A stretch of DNA of 64,000 nucleotides from Methanomassiliicoccales archaeon LGM-RCC1 (lineage in GTDB: Archaea > Thermoplasmatota > Thermoplasmata > Methanomassiliicoccales > Methanomethylophilaceae), in the NCBI GenBank assembly GCA_030168575.1, contig CP115555.1, positions 620,001-684,000 on the forward strand. Direction: 5' to 3'. The notes beneath the pieces are model-generated. The model saw only the letters and a list, made by a program, of their open reading frames with translations. It was not told the origin of the DNA and did not search any database. The translations under genes and the position numbers were made by a program. Shown here piece by piece: positions 1 to 9,437 of this stretch. Positions within the stretch are counted from its first letter, which is position 1. The number at the start of each line of letters is the position of its first letter.

Positions 1-1
1 A

Positions 2-3000
2 ACAGTGGTCCTCGGAGGAGGAACATACCTGAGATCGGCAGAGGCGGGAACATCCAGCAGCAACAACGGGGGCAATTCGTTCTACACCATACTCAACCAC
101 GGAACGATGACTGTCAACTCCGGGGTCGTCGTGAAGAACGAAGGGAAGTTCTCCTCCTTGTTCGAGAACGGATACTACAGCTACACGAACAAGGATGGAA
201 TAAACTCGCCTTCATTGACCATCAACGGAGGTACTTTCGACGGAGGATTGAACACCATCAAGAACGATGATGACGCCATTCTCACGATCAACGCAGGAAC
301 ATTCAAGAACTACACCCAGGCGGCGTTCCAGAACCACAGTATCGCAACGGTGAACGGAGGAAGTTTCACCGTAGAGGGCTCGATCTACGCGATCGATAAC
401 TGCGGTTGCGATGCGACCCATGATACCGGGGCATTGACCATCAACGGAGGAGAGTTCACAGGCAAGATCAATAACAGAAGTGCGTACGGGGTCATAACCA
501 TCAACGGCGGAACCTTTGACGGAGTCTTCGTCATCAACGCCGGTGCTCAGGATCCCGTCGTTGCAGGCGGAACGTTCACGGACGTCAATGTCCTGTCCTA
601 TCTCAGCAGTACAGCATCTTCCTACTCCGTGTACATCGACACGGACGGCACGGCACCTGAAGGCGTGACCATTCCTGCTGTCGCGAACGTAGTCATCAAC
701 GGCGGAAAGACATTGACGGTATCCTCACCCATCATACTCTTAGGGAAGCTTAAGGTGTCCGGTACATTGGATTCATCCGTCGCCTACTTCGCTGCTGACA
801 TCGGAACGGGCGCTCAGGTCATACTGAACACCGGAGCGGTCTGGAAGAACTCCACGGATGTCATTGTCGGAACTGGCGGTATATTTGAGCTTTCATCGGG
901 TAGCGTCGTGCTTTACCCGAAGGACAATGCTATGGTCGCGAAGATCATCGGCAAGGCCACACTCACGCAGAATTACGACCTCGATACCGATGTGCTCGAG
1001 CTGGCCGAGGGAGCGGAACTCACTATTAAACAGAATGTAATATTCTCCGGAACCATATACGGTCCTCAGACTGTCGGTCAGGATGCCAATACTGATAACA
1101 TCATGGTTCTCAAGAACATCAAGTTCGGAAACGATGCCACCATAGTGGGAGGATCGCTTACCATCGATGGAGAGTTCACCCAGAACGGTGACGGTTCGAC
1201 GATAACCGTCACAGGTACCAATGTGAACATCTCAGGAACGCTCGATGCCTATGTGACACTGAATGTCGTTTACGGTGCATCCGTTACGTTCTCCGATTTC
1301 ACTCAGGAGGAGGATTCGACCATCGTCTTCGACTCTGATGCGGATGAAAAGAAGAACGTTGTCACGGCGGACAACTACAGCGTAGGTAACAACGTCACGC
1401 TGATAGGATTGCCCTACACCCTTGGTGGAACGACGGTCAGTTATGTCTACGACGGAGAGCAACATCCTGCCGGTACTCCAGCGATATCATATCCTGGATA
1501 TACTTTGGTGTCTCTGGCGTCCGATCCTGACAAGACAAGCTCCGGAAGCATTCAGACGGATGTCGGAAAGTATCACTTGTACTACATCCTGACTTTGAGG
1601 AGTAACGTGTCACCTTATACCGAATCGTCCTATAATATTGATTATGTCTGGACGATCACCAAGGCCGATCTGTCTGCAGCTACTGTCTCTGTCGGAGATC
1701 TTACCTACAACGGATCGGAGCTGTCGCCATCTGTGACGGCCACATTGGCTTCTGTCACTACCGGTTCGCCGACCGCGGGAACGGATTTCACCCTTTCCTA
1801 TTATTCAGATGTGGATTGCACCGTCCCCGCCACCGTGCAGGATGCGGGAACGTATTATGTCCTCTTGACACCCGTCGATGATGGGAACTACAAGAACACC
1901 GTCAGTAAGGGATTCACGGTGGACCGTGCCGCAGTCACCATCACGGCGAACGATAAGAACAAGGCATATAATGCTGCGGATCCGACGTTTGATGCTACGG
2001 TGCAGGTGGATGGGAAGACCGACACCGGACTCTACGGGGAAGACACCATCGATTACTCGGTCGATAGGGGGTATTCCGGAGAGACTGTTGGAAACTATCC
2101 GATTATCGCCAAGCCCAATACCTACGACAGTACCAACGTTGATACCAACAACAACATTATATCCTACAACCAGGGCAACTATGTCGTGACTTACGTGAAC
2201 GGCACCCTTACCATCGGCAAGGCGACCCTGTCACCCACCGTTCAGATTGATGGATGGACCTATGGGAACGTTGCTAATACGCCCACGGTCTCCGGAGCCT
2301 CGGAGGCGACGTCATTCACATATACCTACGAAGGGACCGGTTCCACTTCATACGCGGCAACGACTGTGGTGCCCACAGACGCAGGAACCTACAGGCTCAC
2401 CGTATCGATTGCATCGACCACCAACTACGATTACAATAACGCTACCGTCGACTTCACCATCGCACAGATGGAGGCTGCGCTTGTATGGTCCAACACGGAA
2501 TTCACATACGATGGAAATTCCCACAAGCCGACCGCTACCGTCTCCAACCTTGTCGGTGAAGACGAATGCGATGTAACGGTCACGGGAGAGCAGACCAATG
2601 CCGGAGCATCGTATATAGCTACGGCTACGGGATTGAGCAATGCGAACTACAAGCTGCCTGATTCAGTGACTCGGACATTCGCCATCGCTAAGGCGAAGAT
2701 CACCAGTGTCGCTGCGTCACAGACCGAGTACACCTACTCTGGCAGCAATATAGAGCTTCCGACACCGACCGTCGGTTGGGCAGGAGGTATCGTCAACTCG
2801 ACTAACTATACCGTGAAGTACTACTCCGATTCAGGTAGAATGGCCGAGATCACCTCAGCCAAGAATGCGGGAACATACTATGTATCGATCGCATTCGGTG
2901 ATGGTGCGAACTACACCTTTAGTGACACCGATACGCAGAACTATGCATCATTCGATATCAAGAAGGCCGATCTCAGCAACGTTACGATCACTGCGATCAC

Positions 3001-3964
3001 CGACCAGACCTACACCGGATCCGCTATCCAACCGGCTCTGACGGTCACGCTGGGAAGCTACACCCTGGTCTCCGGTACGGATTACACCGTGTCGTACAGC
3101 GATAACACCAACGCCGGTACGGCTACAGCGACCATCACGGCCACCAGTTTGAATAACTTCGAAGGTACCAATTCGATGACCTTCACCATCGTTCCGGCCA
3201 AGATCACAGGCGTGACTGTATCTCCGACTCAATACACATACATCGGAAGCGGAATCACTCCCGCCCCGACCGTCAGCTGGTCCGGAGGAACCGTCGGTGC
3301 ATCCAACTACACCGTGAAGTACTATTCCAATGTAGGACTGACCACTGTGGTCGAATCCCCCACGAATGTCGGAACGTACTATGTGTCCGTTGTGTTCGGC
3401 GATGGTTCGAACTTCGCTCTCAGCGATACTGCTGCGCAGAACTATGCATCATTCGATATCAAGAAGGCCGATCTCAGCAACGTTACGATCGCTGCGATCA
3501 CCGACCAGACCTACACCGGATCCGCTATCCAACCGGCTCTGACGGTCACGCTGGGAAGCTACACCCTGGTCTCCGGTACGGATTACACCGTGTCGTACAG
3601 CGATAACACGAATGTCGGTACTGCAACAGCCACGATAGCTGCTGACAGTCTTCAGAATTTTGAAGGGACCAAGTCAGTGAACTTCACTGTAGCTGCGGCC
3701 AAGATCACAGGCGTGACTGTATCTCCGACTCAGTACACATACACCGGAAGCGGAATCACTCCCGCCCCGACCGTCAGCTGGTCCGGAGGAACCGTCGATG
3801 CATCCGACTATACCGTGAAGTACTGCTCCGATGCAGAACTGACCACTGAGATCGAGTCCCCCACGAACGTCGGAACCTACTATGTTACTGTAGTATTCAA
3901 CGAAGGTGTGAACTTCGCTCTCAGCAGTACCCCTGCGAACAACTATGCATATTCAGCATCGTAG
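2..3964 (+). CDS. Giant adhesin-like surface protein, N-terminal fragment (5' partial, frameshifted)
   Basis: The frame is open at the left edge, so the true start and any signal peptide lie outside the window. About the first 190 residues contain at least five short repeats of the type xTINGGTFxG (for example LTINGGTFDGG and ITINGGTFDGVF), typical of right-handed beta-helix adhesins. From about residue 470 onward the protein is a chain of Ig-like MBG-type modules, recognisable by recurring YTYTGSGITPAPTV and NVGTYYVSV signatures. It ends at a TAG only because the frame slips near 3950. The next ORF in another frame continues the same module (FSIVALDLSNV follows NYA as KADLSNV does in earlier repeats). 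The two parts are therefore one gene broken by one base, either a real pseudogene or phase-off allele or an assembly error. Likely role, by inference: host or syntroph surface attachment. Confidence 0.75.
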   Translation, partial: TVVLGGGTYLRSAEAGTSSSNNGGNSFYTILNHGTMTVNSGVVVKNEGKFSSLFENGYYSYTNKDGINSPSLTINGGTFDGGLNTIKNDDDAILTINAGTFKNYTQAAFQNHSIATVNGGSFTVEGSIYAIDNCGCDATHDTGALTINGGEFTGKINNRSAYGVITINGGTFDGVFVINAGAQDPVVAGGTFTDVNVLSYLSSTASSYSVYIDTDGTAPEGVTIPAVANVVINGGKTLTVSSPIILLGKLKVSGTLDSSVAYFAADIGTGAQVILNTGAVWKNSTDVIVGTGGIFELSSGSVVLYPKDNAMVAKIIGKATLTQNYDLDTDVLELAEGAELTIKQNVIFSGTIYGPQTVGQDANTDNIMVLKNIKFGNDATIVGGSLTIDGEFTQNGDGSTITVTGTNVNISGTLDAYVTLNVVYGASVTFSDFTQEEDSTIVFDSDADEKKNVVTADNYSVGNNVTLIGLPYTLGGTTVSYVYDGEQHPAGTPAISYPGYTLVSLASDPDKTSSGSIQTDVGKYHLYYILTLRSNVSPYTESSYNIDYVWTITKADLSAATVSVGDLTYNGSELSPSVTATLASVTTGSPTAGTDFTLSYYSDVDCTVPATVQDAGTYYVLLTPVDDGNYKNTVSKGFTVDRAAVTITANDKNKAYNAADPTFDATVQVDGKTDTGLYGEDTIDYSVDRGYSGETVGNYPIIAKPNTYDSTNVDTNNNIISYNQGNYVVTYVNGTLTIGKATLSPTVQIDGWTYGNVANTPTVSGASEATSFTYTYEGTGSTSYAATTVVPTDAGTYRLTVSIASTTNYDYNNATVDFTIAQMEAALVWSNTEFTYDGNSHKPTATVSNLVGEDECDVTVTGEQTNAGASYIATATGLSNANYKLPDSVTRTFAIAKAKITSVAASQTEYTYSGSNIELPTPTVGWAGGIVNSTNYTVKYYSDSGRMAEITSAKNAGTYYVSIAFGDGANYTFSDTDTQNYASFDIKKADLSNVTITAITDQTYTGSAIQPALTVTLGSYTLVSGTDYTVSYSDNTNAGTATATITATSLNNFEGTNSMTFTIVPAKITGVTVSPTQYTYIGSGITPAPTVSWSGGTVGASNYTVKYYSNVGLTTVVESPTNVGTYYVSVVFGDGSNFALSDTAAQNYASFDIKKADLSNVTIAAITDQTYTGSAIQPALTVTLGSYTLVSGTDYTVSYSDNTNVGTATATIAADSLQNFEGTKSVNFTVAAAKITGVTVSPTQYTYTGSGITPAPTVSWSGGTVDASDYTVKYCSDAELTTEIESPTNVGTYYVTVVFNEGVNFALSSTPANNYAYSAS
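2936..3798 (+). repeat. Near-identical tandem module repeat (unit about 501 bp)
   Basis: The stretch starting at 2936 recurs at 3437 with a single mismatch over roughly 175 bases, and 3197-3297 recurs at 3698-3798 almost unchanged. The offset is 501 bp, or 167 residues, so the repeat preserves the reading frame. It encodes one MBG-type double module. Such recent duplications within a surface protein can expand or contract by recombination. Confidence 0.85.
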
Positions 3965-5997
3965 CCTTGGATCTTAGCAATGTCACAGTAACGGTGAATG
4001 ACATCTCTCTCGTGAACGGAGATGTTCTGTTAACTTCCATCACCCCGACATTCACCATGACGGTCGGTGGAAGCTCGGTGAACCTGTCGACTTCCGATTA
4101 TACCATCACATTCTACCCAGGAGATTCAGCGTCTGGTACGCCGGTTTCTGACAAGATCTCTGCTGTAGGAACGTACTACGCATCGGTTACTGCAAGCGGA
4201 AGCAACACTGCCGGTACCAATGGTACGACTTTCAAGGCCACGGCTACATGTGCTATCGTATTCTCAGGTGACGCCTCGATCGATAAGATCGAAGATGTGA
4301 CTGTGGGACAGGCAGTCACCATGCCATCGGCACCCGTGGTAGTAGGAAAGGTCTTCACAGGCTATTACATCAACGGGAACGAGATCGGAGCGCAGTACAT
4401 CGTGAATGCGTCTGATGCTGTGGACGGTGTGATCACCATCGCAGCCATCTATGTCAGTGAGACCGGTCAGTACATCGATGTAGTCGCATCCGGTTACTAT
4501 GATGACGACGAGGAGATGAAGAGCGTCCTCGACACTCTGGGCGTGAGTCACCTCGGAGTATCCGACAGGACCGCATTCGTCGTGTTCGACGCATACGGAT
4601 TCACCGAAGGCGATTATCTCACCCTCGAGCTGAGCGGACTCGTTCTGAGATCCGATCTCTCCACGGCGGCGACGATCGTCAAGAGCATCCAGTACACCGC
4701 AGACGGCAGATACTGTATCAAGTGGAGCGATCTCAGCGATGACACCAAATGCTTCAAGGATGGAACGATGTTGACCATGAAGGTCTACAAGACCGTATCT
4801 TCTGGAACGATAACGGGAGACAGTACCCTCTTGGATACTGCATACGGATACTATCTGGTCCACTACTTCCTCAACTTCGTCGACGGAGTAGTGATATCCA
4901 ATACGGAGATGGCGACCGCAGCACCCAACATCGACTTCTTGTATAACGGAAAGGTAGTATCGCTGCCTACTCTGCCCACCACCACCAAGGATGGAAAGAC
5001 GTATTACTTCGTAGGATGGTCTCTGGAGCAGATCGGCAATATCATCATCGGTGCACAGTACACAGTTAACTCCGATGATGCCGATTCCGGAACCTGCAAG
5101 ATCGTCATGTATGCTAACTGGACCGAGAAGAATGCAGACGTCTATACCGTTTCATTCGTTGATTCCAACGGGAACTCTCTCGGATCCAAGCTCGTATCCA
5201 AGGGCGATTCCGTCGCACTGCCGTTGGCTCCCGCCGTCGAAGGGAAGACATTTGCTTACTGGTATGATGAGAGTGATAGCAACCATACGAGTGTAGCGAC
5301 CTATGGATACTACACACCTTCAGCCAACATAACCCTGAAGGCGTATTATGACGACAACGATCCCACGACCTGGACCTTGAACGCGACCAGCGATGACATC
5401 ACAAAGGGTACGGTCTATGCGACCGGCACCGTCTCGAACGGCTCCTTCGGAACGATCATAGCAGTGCCCGGCGAAGGATACAAGGTAAGTACCTATTCTG
5501 CGCCGACCAATGCTGTAGTGGTGCCCATGGCCGATAATGTGTATCTGGTTTACCACACCGGAAGCGAAGCTGTAAGCGTTGTATTCACATTCGTCGCGAT
5601 CCCGGATTCCGTTGATTACGAGATCTCCATAAGGAACTACACCGATACGTCCGGACAATACGGATTCAAGGTCAAGCTGGAATCCAACGATGGCGGATAC
5701 ATCGCCAAGACCAATGCCGGAACCAACCCGTCAGAGCTGTCCATAAAGTACGTGTACAGGCAGATAATCCCGAACACCAACTTCTGGACATACTACACCA
5801 GCGGTGTTTCTTCTGGTGTTGTTGATTGGACATTCGACATTACCCAAAGTGTTACATCGTATGAAGGGGCGCAGACCATCGAGGCTGGAAAGTACCTTTA
5901 CACCGCATATGCCGTGTTCAAGTACTACAACGGAAGCGAGATCGAATACGCCATTTCGGAGACCATACTCGCAATAGACATTCCGGTATCGAGTTGA
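3952..5997 (+). CDS. Giant adhesin-like surface protein, C-terminal fragment after frameshift
   Basis: This is the continuation of the upstream adhesin in a different frame. The codons from TTC at 3952 read FSIVALDLSNV, matching the module junction of the earlier repeats. A nominal TTG start at 3967 has no convincing ribosome binding site, so I do not think it is an independent gene. After a final MBG-like module it carries InlB/Listeria-Bacteroides-type repeats (for example around 5140-5260, with VSKGDSVALPLAP and AYWYD). It ends at TGA 5997 without a C-terminal membrane segment. The next gene starts 10 bases later and does have an anchor, so the two are probably cotranscribed. Confidence 0.65.
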   Translation, partial: FSIVALDLSNVTVTVNDISLVNGDVLLTSITPTFTMTVGGSSVNLSTSDYTITFYPGDSASGTPVSDKISAVGTYYASVTASGSNTAGTNGTTFKATATCAIVFSGDASIDKIEDVTVGQAVTMPSAPVVVGKVFTGYYINGNEIGAQYIVNASDAVDGVITIAAIYVSETGQYIDVVASGYYDDDEEMKSVLDTLGVSHLGVSDRTAFVVFDAYGFTEGDYLTLELSGLVLRSDLSTAATIVKSIQYTADGRYCIKWSDLSDDTKCFKDGTMLTMKVYKTVSSGTITGDSTLLDTAYGYYLVHYFLNFVDGVVISNTEMATAAPNIDFLYNGKVVSLPTLPTTTKDGKTYYFVGWSLEQIGNIIIGAQYTVNSDDADSGTCKIVMYANWTEKNADVYTVSFVDSNGNSLGSKLVSKGDSVALPLAPAVEGKTFAYWYDESDSNHTSVATYGYYTPSANITLKAYYDDNDPTTWTLNATSDDITKGTVYATGTVSNGSFGTIIAVPGEGYKVSTYSAPTNAVVVPMADNVYLVYHTGSEAVSVVFTFVAIPDSVDYEISIRNYTDTSGQYGFKVKLESNDGGYIAKTNAGTNPSELSIKYVYRQIIPNTNFWTYYTSGVSSGVVDWTFDITQSVTSYEGAQTIEAGKYLYTAYAVFKYYNGSEIEYAISETILAIDIPVSS

Positions 5998-6007
5998 AGG
6001 GATCCTT

Positions 6008-9000
6008 ATGGACTACAAACAAAGAATAACCCTCTTAATAACGGGGTTGATGGTCCTATCCATCTTCTCCCCCCCCGTGGGGGAGATACCCCAAACCGAT
6101 GCATCCAATACCGGTTGGACGGTCACTGAGAAGAACGGGATGGATGTGTCCTATAATACGGGTGATAGCTATCTGGTGGTGTATCTGGATCAGAATCCCT
6201 TATCGACTCTCACGATCTATGTGGGATCCACCGGTCCGTATTATGGCCAGGGACAGAGTTTCGGAATCGGTCTGAGTGCTCCTCTGACTGCAGGCGAATC
6301 GTATCTCATCGTCGCAACAGCGTCAGGATACAGCGCCAGCTGTGTCCTGACAGGAGCGGTGACATACAGTGTGACTGTGAATCAACCCACTGTCGGTGGA
6401 ACGATAACAGCGACACCGACTTCAGGATCATCAGGTACGACCGTGACCCTGGGGTATTCGCCTACAGATGGATACAGATTGGTTAATTATACAGTCAATG
6501 GCGTAACTCAAACGAGCAATACGTTCTCGTTAACTACAGATACGACCGTATCAGCGACATTCGAGGCCATTCCGGAATACACCGTGAACATCACGACCAG
6601 TGGATCCGGATCCGTAACTACCAACTCGGTCACTGTGAGGGAAGGGGCTGCGATCTCGACCAGCGGGAACGTCTTGACAGTCGGTTCCACCACTGTCACT
6701 GCGACCCCCGCCAGCGGATATAACTTCTCAGGATGGACGGGGGTATCGTCCTCAACCGTTACTCAGAACATGGATGTCGTAGCCACTTTCAACAGCTTGC
6801 CGACATACACCGTTACCATCTCGGCGGGCACAGGGGGTTCGGTGAGCTCCCAATCCGTAACGGTGGTATCGGGAACGAGCATATCAGCGAACGGTAACGT
6901 GCTTACCGTCGGAACGACCGATGTTACTGCAACGGCCGCGACGGATTACACCTTCTCCAACTGGAGCGGTGTGGGTTCGTCCACGGTCACGGCCAACATG
7001 TCCGTGCAGGCGAACTTCACATATTCGCCGCAGCCCGCGAGTTATACCGTGAACGTGAACGCATCACCCGCCATCGGTGGAAGCGTTACAGGGTCGGGGA
7101 CCTACGCGGTGAATGCCTCGGCTACGCTGACGGCCACTCCTGCAAGCGGATACCAGTTCGTATCGTGGAATGATGGGAACACCTCTGCCACGCGCACAGT
7201 CACCGTTATCGGCAATGTGACGTACACGGCCACATTCCAGCAGATTACATCCAATTACACCATAACCTATTATGTGAACGGCACACAGGTCCATCAGGAT
7301 ACCTACGGGGCAGGGGACACCGTCACCGTGTACCAATACACAGCACCGTCGGGAACAACGTTCAGCGGCTGGGATGTCAGCATCCCTTCGGTCATGCCCG
7401 CCCATAATATCGTAGTCAACGGTACGACATCAGCCAATGTCTACAGTATCACGTACAATCTCTCCGGCGGGTCCTGGGCAACCGGGTACTCCGCTCCCAC
7501 AGGTTACACTTCCGGTACCGGACTGACTTTGCCCACCGCAGGCAATCTGCAGCCCTATCAGAGGACCGGATACACAGTGTCATTCGGAGGATGGTACCTC
7601 AGTTCCGATCCGTCGAGGACGATCGTAACATCGATCCTCCCGTCAGAGACCGGGAACAAGAGCTACGTTGCTACATGGACAGAGATCATCGGCCAGTACC
7701 CGTACACGGTGAACTATGTGAGCACCGACGGCACCCAGCTGAGGGATCCGTATACGTCGACCGCCACATACGGCACGACGGTGACCCCGGAGATCCCCAG
7801 CATAACGGGATATACCTCGCCGTCATCCGTTCAGACCATAACCATAGGAGCCGCGAGCAACGTCGTTACCTACGTCTATGAGATCATCCATATTCCGATA
7901 TCGATATATGTCACAGGCGAGGGCGATGTGTACGGACCTAACACCATCGACTACGGCCACAGCGCGACATACCGCATCATGGCAGAGGAGGACTACATCC
8001 TCTCGGAGGTCCTGGTCGACGGGCAATCATTAGGTAAGACCGCAATAATCGAACTGACCGATGTCGTGAGCACTCATAGCATCACCGTGCTCTTAGAGTA
8101 CAAGCGCGGAGCCGTCACCGTGACGGATTCCGAGGGAAGCATCATCGAGTCCTATACAGACGATGTCCAGTCCACCGATGTGGATGTGGTCTCTAAGTTC
8201 AACACTGACGGCACATCGTCATCATCGGCTTCGGTATCCGACGATTCCGGAGCGACGGCGACCGTATCTGTCTCGAAGTCAAAGGACGGCACCTCTACCA
8301 CGGAGACCATCGCGACATTCGTGGGCTCCAGCGGAGATACCGTTACCCTTGCGGAGATCAACGCCGCGAAGAACATGGCAGCAACGGCAGCCGAAGCGAT
8401 CGATGCGGAGGCCAACGACAAGGTGCACATTGTCATAGATGCGACCACCGAGGAAGGGGATTCTGACGGCGCCACTGTCAACCTGGAGGGAATATCAGAT
8501 GACAACACCATCACCATCACCCTCATAGGTGACGCCGGAACCATAACCTTCGACAACGAGGTCATCCAGACCACGGCGCAGACCGCGAGCACCATACAGA
8601 TCGTGTTCGAAGTGGACGATACGGTCAACCAGAAGCAGATCGAGGCCGCGGACGGCAACACCATCTACGACATCTATGCTGTGGTTAACAACAACGTCAT
8701 GACGACTTTCCAGGGAGAGGTCACCATATCCATCCCATGGGAGCTCCAGCCGGGAGAGAGCGGCAGCCAGGTGAAGATTTACTTCGTCAACCAGGACGGA
8801 AACGTCGAGCTGGTCGGAGGAGTATGGAGCGACGGATATGTATCCGCAACTCTGAAGCACTTTTCGAACTACTTCGCTGCATCGTCCTTCCAGGGATTGA
8901 AGACCGTCACTGTCTCAATTGAGGGAGAGGGCTCAGTCGAGCTCTCCACTGAGGCATGCTCCCCCGGTACCACAGTGACCCTGTATCCTACAATGAAGGA

Positions 9001-9211
9001 CGGATACAAGGTTACCTGGCAGTCCTCGCAGGTGAAGGTCAGCAGTGACAACACCTTCGTTATGCCTGATTCGGATGTCTCCATAAAGGCGGTATTCGAG
9101 GAGGACAAGGGATCCGATTCCGGGTTCCCCTGGTGGATCATCGTATTGGTGATCATAGCGATAGCGGCTATCGCAGGCTATGTGTACTACAGTAGGAACA
9201 GATCCCGCTGA
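6008..9211 (+). CDS. Membrane-anchored giant surface protein with InlB/MucBP-type repeats
   Basis: 1067 aa. Residues 1-33 form a signal peptide (RITLLITGLMVLSIF core). Residues 100-470 hold repeated beta-sandwich modules with the GW-type phrase FSGWTGVSSSTVTQNM and similar. Residues about 470-560 look like InlB B-repeats. Residues about 563-625 resemble a MucBP domain (YTVNYVSTDGTQL...). A final repeat (about 980-1030) precedes a single C-terminal transmembrane helix (PWWIIVLVIIAIAAIAGYVYY) and a short basic tail, so the bulk of the protein faces outside. The ATG at 6008 follows an AAGGGA Shine-Dalgarno-like stretch and sits 10 bases after the previous stop. Such proteins are abundant in intestinal methanogens; an adhesion role is inferred. 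Confidence 0.8.
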   Translation: MDYKQRITLLITGLMVLSIFSPPVGEIPQTDASNTGWTVTEKNGMDVSYNTGDSYLVVYLDQNPLSTLTIYVGSTGPYYGQGQSFGIGLSAPLTAGESYLIVATASGYSASCVLTGAVTYSVTVNQPTVGGTITATPTSGSSGTTVTLGYSPTDGYRLVNYTVNGVTQTSNTFSLTTDTTVSATFEAIPEYTVNITTSGSGSVTTNSVTVREGAAISTSGNVLTVGSTTVTATPASGYNFSGWTGVSSSTVTQNMDVVATFNSLPTYTVTISAGTGGSVSSQSVTVVSGTSISANGNVLTVGTTDVTATAATDYTFSNWSGVGSSTVTANMSVQANFTYSPQPASYTVNVNASPAIGGSVTGSGTYAVNASATLTATPASGYQFVSWNDGNTSATRTVTVIGNVTYTATFQQITSNYTITYYVNGTQVHQDTYGAGDTVTVYQYTAPSGTTFSGWDVSIPSVMPAHNIVVNGTTSANVYSITYNLSGGSWATGYSAPTGYTSGTGLTLPTAGNLQPYQRTGYTVSFGGWYLSSDPSRTIVTSILPSETGNKSYVATWTEIIGQYPYTVNYVSTDGTQLRDPYTSTATYGTTVTPEIPSITGYTSPSSVQTITIGAASNVVTYVYEIIHIPISIYVTGEGDVYGPNTIDYGHSATYRIMAEEDYILSEVLVDGQSLGKTAIIELTDVVSTHSITVLLEYKRGAVTVTDSEGSIIESYTDDVQSTDVDVVSKFNTDGTSSSSASVSDDSGATATVSVSKSKDGTSTTETIATFVGSSGDTVTLAEINAAKNMAATAAEAIDAEANDKVHIVIDATTEEGDSDGATVNLEGISDDNTITITLIGDAGTITFDNEVIQTTAQTASTIQIVFEVDDTVNQKQIEAADGNTIYDIYAVVNNNVMTTFQGEVTISIPWELQPGESGSQVKIYFVNQDGNVELVGGVWSDGYVSATLKHFSNYFAASSFQGLKTVTVSIEGEGSVELSTEACSPGTTVTLYPTMKDGYKVTWQSSQVKVSSDNTFVMPDSDVSIKAVFEEDKGSDSGFPWWIIVLVIIAIAAIAGYVYYSRNRSR

Positions 9212-9235
9212 CGATTACCTAAAAGAAGACAAAAC

Positions 9236-9253
9236 GGGCCGTATGGCCCTTTA
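9236..9253 (+). terminator. Probable terminator after the adhesin gene
   Basis: GGGCC-GTAT-GGCCC hairpin followed by TTT. A second long-looped stem (9254-9261 with 9285-9292, CCTCCCAC/GTGGGAGG) and a repeated TCATCAACGGCC motif (about 9295 and 9347) fill the rest of this 226-base gap. Confidence 0.5.
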
Positions 9254-9437
9254 CCTCCCACGCCCCCGATCCCCTAGGAACGGTGTGGGAGGGAATCATC
9301 AACGGCCAGCCATTGAACAAGAATCCCATGTTGATGGCCGGCCGGCTCATCAACGGCCGGATGCCTTCTGATACCAATCTGGTGTCCGACCGACCTCTTC
9401 GATTCGGTTCGGCATCCGGACTCGGGAACGGATCATC

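Noticed and set aside
3962-3964. TAG at the end of the first adhesin ORF as a pyrrolysine codon
   Set aside because: The downstream coding sequence is in another frame, so a frameshift explains it and readthrough does not.
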